Source of the DNA: Sipunculus nudus
Lineage: Eukaryota; Annelida; Sipuncula; Golfingiida; Sipunculidae
Assembly (NCBI GenBank): GCA_026874595.1
Contig: CM049306.1
Coordinates: 21,871,019 to 21,935,018 of the forward strand
Length of the DNA: 64,000 bases
Direction of reading: 5' to 3'
The notes beneath the pieces are model-generated. The model saw only the letters and a program-made list of their open reading frames with translations. It did not search any database and had not been told where the DNA came from. The position numbers and the translations under genes were made by a program. This document shows, piece by piece, positions 57,601 through 64,000 of this stretch (position 1 is its first letter; each line of letters begins with the position of its first letter).

Positions 57601-60600
57601 GGTAGGAGCGCGTCAGTAAAGACAGTGTCTGTTTATTCTCAAACACTTAAAAACATGTTTTATTTATAACGAGACTTAAAACTGAATGGTTTAACATGGA
57701 GCTATGGAGGGTTTCGTCGAAATTATGCATGTTTGTCAAACACATTCAGGGATAAGGTAGGAGCGCGTCAGTAAAGACAGTGTCTGCTTATTCTGAAACA
57801 CTTAAAAACATGTGTTATTTATAACGAGACCTCAAATTGAATGGTTTAACATGGAGATATGGAGGGTTTCGTCGAAATTATACATGTTTGTTAAACACAT
57901 TCAGGGATAAGGTAGGAGCGCGTCAGTAAAGACAGTGTCTGCTTATTCACAAACACTTAAAAACATGTTTTATTTATAACGAGACTATAAATTGAATGGT
58001 TTAACATGGAGGTATGGAGGGTTTCGTCGAAATTATACATGTTTGTTAGACACATTCAGGGATAAGGTAGGAGCGCGTCAGTAAAGACAGTGTCTGCTTA
58101 TTCTGAAACACTTAAATCATGTTTTATTTATAACGAGACCTAAAATTGAATGGTTTAACATGGAGGAATGGAGGGTTTCGTCGAAATTATACGTGTTTGT
58201 TAAACACATTCAGGGATAAGGTAGGAGCGCGTCAGTAAAGACAGTGTCTGCTAATTCTCAAACACTTAAAAACATGTTTTATTTATAAGGAGACCTTAAA
58301 TTGAATGTTTTAACATGGAGGTATGGAGGGTTTCGTCGAAATTATACATGTTTCTTAAACACATTCAGGGATAAGGTAGGAGCGCGTCAGTAAAGACAGT
58401 GTCTGTTTATTCTCAAACACTTAAAAACATGTTTTATTTATAACGAGACTTAAAATTGAATGGTTTAACATGGAGCTATGGAGGGTTTCGTCGAAATTAT
58501 ACATGTTTGTTAAATATATTCAGGAATAAGGTAGGAGCGCGTCAGTAAAGACAGTGTCTGCTTATTCTGAAACACTTAAACACATGTTTTATTTATAACG
58601 AGACCTAAAATTGAATGGTTTAACCTGGAGCTATGGAGGGTTTCGTCGAAATTATACATGTTTGTTAAACACATTTAGGGACAAGGTAGGTGCGCGTCAG
58701 TAAAGACAGTTTCTACTTATTCTGAAACACTTAAAAAAATGTTTTATTTATAACGAGACTATAAATTGAATGGTTTAACATGGAGGTATGGAGGGTTTCG
58801 TCGAAATTATACATGTTTGTTAAACACATTCAGGGATAAGGTAGGAGCGCGTCAGTAAAGACAGTGTCTGCTTATTCTGAAACACTTAAAAACATGTTTT
58901 ATTTATAACGAGACCTAAAATTGAATGTTTTAACATGGAGGTATGGAGGGTTTCGTCGAAATTATACATGTTTGTTAAACACATTCAGGGATAAGGTAGG
59001 AGCGCGTCAGTAAAGACAGTGTCTGCTTATTCTCAAACACTTAAAAAAAATGTTTTATTTATTATGAGACCTAAAATTGAATGGTTTAACATTGAGGAAT
59101 GGAGGGTTTCGTCGAAATTATACATGTTTCTTAAACACATTCAGGGATAAGGTAGGAGCGCGTCAGTAAAGACAGTGTCTACTTATTCTGAAAACTTGAA
59201 AACATGTTTTATTTTTAACGAGACCTAAAATTGAATGGTTTAACATGGAGGTATGAAGGGTTTCGTCGAAATTATACATGTTTGTTAAACACATTCAGGG
59301 ATAAGGTAGGAGCGCGTCAGTAAAGACAGATTCTGCTTATTCTGAAACACTTAAAAACATGTTTTATTTATAACGAGACTATAAATTGAATGGTTTAACA
59401 TGGAGGTATGGAGGGTTTCGTCGAAATTATACATGTTTGTTAAACACATTCAGGGATAAGGTAGGAGCGCGTCAGTAAAGACAGTGTCTGCTTATTCTGA
59501 AACACTTAAAAACATGTTTTATTTATAACGAGACCTAAAATTGAATGTTTTAACATGGAGGTATGGAGGGTTTCGTCGAAATTATACATGTTTCTTAAAC
59601 ACATTCAGCGATAAGGTAGGAGCGCGTCAGTAAAGACAGTGTCTACTTATTCTGAAACACTTAAAAACATGTTTTATTTTTAACGAGACCTAAAAATGAA
59701 TGGTTTAACATGGAGGTATGAAGGGTTTCGTCGAAATTATACATGTTTGTTAAACACATTCAGGGATAAGGTCCGAGCGCGTCAGTAAAGACAGTGTCTG
59801 CTTATTCTGAAACACTTAAAAACATGTTTTATTTATAACGAGACTTAAAATTGAATGGTTTAACATGGAGGTATGGAGAGTTTCGTCGAAATTATACATG
59901 TTTGTTAAACACATTTAGGAATAAGGTAGGAGCGCGTCAGTTAAGACAGTGTCTGCTTATTCTCAAACACTTAAAAACATGTTTTATTTATAACGAGACC
60001 TAAAATTGAATGGTTTAACATGGAGGTATGGAGGGTTTCGTTGAAATTATACATGTTTGTTACACACATTCAGGGGTAAGGTAGGATCGCGTCAGTAAAG
60101 ACAGTGTCTGCTTATTCTCAAACACTTAAAAACATGTTTTATTTATAACGCGACCTAAAATTGAATGGTTTAACATGGAGGTATGGAGGGTTTCGTCGAA
60201 ATTATACATGTTTGTCAAACACATTCAGGGATAAGGTTGGAGCGCGTCAGTAAAGAAAGTGTCTGCTTATTCTCAAACACTTAAAAACATGTTTTATTTA
60301 TAACGAGACCTAAAATTGAATGGTTTAACATGGAGGTATGGAGGGTTTCGTCGAAATTATGCATGTTTGTCAAACACATTCAGGGATAAGGTAGGAGCGC
60401 GTCAGTAAAGACAGTGTCTGCTTATTCTGAAACACTTAAAAACATATGTTATTTATAACGAGACCTCAAATTGAATGGTTTAACATGGAGATATGGAGGG
60501 TTTCGTCGAAATTATACATGTTTGTTAAACACATTCAGGGATAAGGTAGGAGCGCGTCAGTAAAGACAGTGTCTGCTTATTCACAAACACTTAAAAACAT

Positions 60601-63600
60601 GTTTTATTTATAACGAGACTATAAATTGAATGGTTTAACATGGAGGTATGGAGGCTTTCGTCGAAATTATACATGTATGTTAGACACATTCAGGGATAAG
60701 GTAGGAGCGCGTCAGTAAAGACAGTGTCTGTTTATTCTGAAACACTTAAATCATGTTTTATTTATAACGAGACCTAAAATTGAATGGTTTAACATGGAGG
60801 AATGGAGGGTTTCGTCGAAATTATACGTGTTTGTCAAACACATTCAGGGATAAGGTAGGAGCGCGTCACTAAAGACAGTGTCTGCTAATTCTCAAACACT
60901 TAAAAACATGTTTTATTTGTAAGGAGACCTTAAATTGAATGTTTTAACATGGAGGTATGGAGGGTTTCGTCGAAATTATACATGTTTCTTAAACACATTC
61001 AGGGATAAGGTAGGAGCGCGTCAGTAAAGACAGTGTCTGTTTATTCTCAAACACTTAAAAACATGTTTTATTTATAACGAGACTTAAAATTGAATGGTTT
61101 AACATGGAGGTATGGAGGGTTTCGTCGAAATTATACATGTTTGTTAAATACATTCAGGAATAAGGTAGGAGCGCGTCAGTAAAGACAGTGTCTGCTTATT
61201 GTAAAACACTTAAAAGCATGTTTTATTTATAACGAGACTTAAAATTGAATGGTTTAACATGGAGCTATGGAGGGTTTCGTCGAAATTATACATGTTTGTT
61301 AAACACATTCAGGAATAAGGTAGGAGCGCGTCAGTAAAGACAGTGTCTGCTTATTCTCAAACACTTAAAAGCATGTTTTATTTATAACGAGACCTAAAAT
61401 TGAATGGTTTAACATGGAGGTATGGAGGGTTTCGTCGAAATTATACATGTTTGTTAAACACATTCAGAGATAAGGTAGGAGCGCGTCAGTAAAGACAGTG
61501 TCTGCTTATTCACAAACACCTAAAAACATGTTTTATTTATAACGAGACCTAAAATTGAATGGTTTAACATGGAGATATGGAGGGTTTCGTCGAAATTATA
61601 CATGTTTGTTAAACACATTCAGGGATAAGGTAGGAGCGCGTCAGTACAGACAGTGTCTGCTTATTTTGAAACACTTAAACACATGTTTTATTTATAACGA
61701 GACCTAAAATTGAATGGTTTAACCTGGAGCTATGGAGGGTTTCGTCGAAATTATACATGTTTGTTAAACACATTCAGGGACAAGGTAGGTACGCGTCAGT
61801 AAAGACAGTTTCTGCTTATTCTGAAAGACTTAAAAACATGTTTTGTTTATAACGAGACTATAAATTGAATGGTTTAACATGGAGGTATGGAGGGTTTCGT
61901 CGAAATTATACATGTTTGTTAAACACATTCAGGGATAAGGTAGGAGCGCGTCAGTAAAGAAAGTGTCTGCTTATTCTGAAACACTTAAAAACATGTTTTA
62001 TTTATAACGAGACCTAAAATTGAATGTTTTAACATGGAGGTATGGAGGGTTTCGTCGAAATTATACATGTTTGTTAAACACATTCAGGGATAAGGTAGGA
62101 GCGCGTCAGTAAAGACAGTGTCTGCTTATTCTCAAACACTTAAAAAAAATGTTTTATTTATTATGAGACCTAAAATTGAATGGTTTAACATTGAGGAATG
62201 GAGGGTCACGTCGAAATTATACATGTTTGTTAAACACATTCAGGGATAAGGTAGGAGCGCGTCAGTAAAGACAGATTCTGCTTATTCTGAAACACTTAAA
62301 AACATGTTTTATTTATAACGAGACTATAAATTGAATGGTTTAACATGGAGGTATGGAGAGTTTCGTCGAAATTATACATGTTTGTTAAACACATTCAGGG
62401 ATAAGGTAGGAGCGCGTCAGTAAAGACAGTGTCTGCTTATTCTGAAACACTTAAAAACATGTTTTATTTATAACGAGACCTAAAATTGAATGTTTTAACA
62501 TGGAGGTATGGAGGGTTTCGTCGAAATTATACATGTTTCTTAAACACATTCAGGGATAAGGTAGGAGCGCGTCAGTAAAGACAGTGTCTACTTATTCTGA
62601 AACACTTAAAAACATGTTTTATTTTTAACGAGACCTAAAAATGAATGGTTTAACATGGAGGTATGAAGGGTTTCGTCGAAATTATACATGTTTGTTAAAC
62701 ACATTCAGGGATAAGGTCCGAGCGCGTCAGTAAAGACAGTGTCTGCTTATTCTGAAACACTTAAAAACATGTTTTATTTATAACAAGACTTAAAATTGAA
62801 TGGTTTAACATGGAGGTATGGAGGGTTTCGTCGAAATTATACATGTTTGTTAAACACATTCAGGAATAAGGTAGTAGCGCGTCAGTAAAGACAGTGTCTG
62901 CTTATTCTCAAACACTTAAAAACATGTTTTATTTATAACGAGACCTAAAATTTGAATGGTTTAACATGGAGGTATGGAGGGTTTCGTCGAAATTATACAT
63001 GTTTCTTAAACACATTCAGGGATAAGGTAGGAGCGCGTCAGTAAAGACAGTGTCTGTTTATTCTCAAACACTTAAAAACATGTTTTATTTATAACGAGAC
63101 TTAAAATTGAATGGTTTAACATGGAGCTAGGGAGGGTTTCGTCGAAATTATACATGTTTGTTAAATACATTCAGGAATAAGGTAGGAGCGCGTCAGTAAA
63201 GACAGTGTCTGCTTATTGTAAAACACTTAAAAGCATGTTTTATTTATAACGAGACTTAAAATTGAATGGTTTAACATGGAGCTATGGAGGGTTTCGTCGA
63301 AATTATACATGTTTGTTAAACACATTCAGGAATAAGGTAGGAGCGCGTCAGTAAAGACAGTGTCTGCTTATTCTCAAACACTTAAAAGCATGTTTTATTT
63401 ATAACGAGACCTAAAATTGAATGGTTTAACATGGAGGTATGAGGGTTTCGTCGAAATTATACATGTTTGTTAAACACATTCAGAGATAAGGTAGGAGCGC
63501 GTCAGTAAAGACAGTGTCTGCTTATTCACAAACACCTAAAAACATGTTTTATTTATAACGAGACCTAAAATTGAATGGTTTAACATGGAGATATGGAGGG

Positions 63601-64000
63601 TTTCGTCGAAATTATACATGTTTGTTAAACACATTCAGGGATAAGGTAGGAGCGCGTCAGTAAAGACAATTTCTGCTTATTCTCAAACACTTAAAAACAT
63701 GTTTTATTTATAACGAGACCTAAAATTGAACATGGAAGTATGGAGGGTTTCGTCGAAATTATACATGTTTGTTACACACATTCAGGGATAAGGTAGGAGC
63801 GCGTCAGTAAAGACAGTGTCTGCTTATTATCAAACACTAAAAATATGTTTTATTTATAACGAGACCTAAAATTGAATGATTTAACATGGAGGTACGGAGG
63901 GTTTCGTCGAAATTATACATGTTTGTTAAACACATTCAGGGATAAGGTAGGAGCGCGTCAGTAAAGACAGTGTCTGCTTATTCTCAAACACTTAAAAACA
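48640..64000 (+). repeat. 155-bp satellite array, continuing past the window end
   Basis: The phrase ATGGAGGTATGGAGGG recurs at 48711, 48866, 49021, 49176 and 49331, an exact 155-bp step, and so on to the end (about 99 monomers). A typical monomer runs through CACTTAAAAACATGTTTTAT, TTATAACGAGACCTAAAATTG, GGGTTTCGTCGAAATTATAC, AACACATTCAGGGATAAGGT and GTCAGTAAAGACAGTGTCTG. Monomers are mostly ~95% alike. Because 155 is not a multiple of three, open frames change frame every unit, and the 60-77-codon ORFs near 49331-49933 are not genes. Blocks of monomers are duplicated (see findings). The left border near 48640 is a decayed half monomer. It may be a centromeric, subtelomeric or interspersed satellite. 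Confidence 0.97.

Noticed and set aside
48640-64000. CENP-B box in the satellite
   Set aside because: TTTCG is present in each monomer, but the CGGG half of the box is missing.
48640-64000. CRISPR-like array
   Set aside because: The repeat is head-to-tail with no unique spacers, and the DNA is clearly eukaryotic.

Overview
The window is AT-rich, intron- and repeat-dense animal DNA. The mixture of a tRNA-derived SINE, CR1/L2-like and L1/Tx1-like LINEs, gypsy-like LTR elements, hAT- and Harbinger-like elements and a ~155-bp satellite fits a lophotrochozoan, most likely a mollusc (perhaps a bivalve). That assignment is inference: no species-diagnostic gene is present.

Layout. (1) 1-7.9 kb, + strand: the 3' part of an LDL-receptor-family gene. 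Seven exons with matching intron phases encode one LDLa module, an EGF module, a YWTD beta-propeller with five YWTD-type motifs, and a closing EGF module. The codon where the fifth cysteine of that last EGF should be is TGA. Its introns hold a SINE (1177-1395), a hAT-like element (3661-5227) and AT microsatellites. (2) 7.9-21.7 kb: mostly non-coding, with a three-unit ~340-bp tandem repeat, hAT-like ends, a 177-bp MITE, a solo LTR (16608-17485), a GC-richer promoter-like patch and a ~350-bp duplication rich in AAGGTCA motifs. (3) 21.7-25.1 kb: a minus-strand LINE with a 662-codon intact RT ORF but a broken endonuclease. (4) 26.6-30.6 kb: layered repeats carrying paired TGACGTCA sites, a Harbinger-type MITE with TAA target duplications (28561-29144), a ~245-bp tandem duplication and a second solo LTR flanked by ATAT (29765-30588).

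(5) 32.7-44.2 kb: minisatellites and nested retroelements. A 53-bp minisatellite occurs on both sides of a block holding a plus-strand L1/Tx1 relic, a minus-strand Tx1 relic, a dimeric ~150-bp tandem repeat, and an LTR (41450-42330) followed by a proline-tRNA-like primer site and a decayed gag start. (6) 44.3-48.6 kb: one candidate 123-nt symmetric phase 1 exon (+), a divergent repeat cluster, and a candidate terminal exon on the minus strand (48354-48606) next to the satellite. (7) 48.64 kb to the window end: >15.3 kb of 155-bp satellite (about 99 monomers), built from block duplications of 5, 11 and 22 monomers.

The only gene supported with high confidence is the LDLR-family gene. The other two exon candidates are unidentified, and almost everything else is repeat-derived. 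All comparisons were made by eye; nothing was searched or aligned by software.
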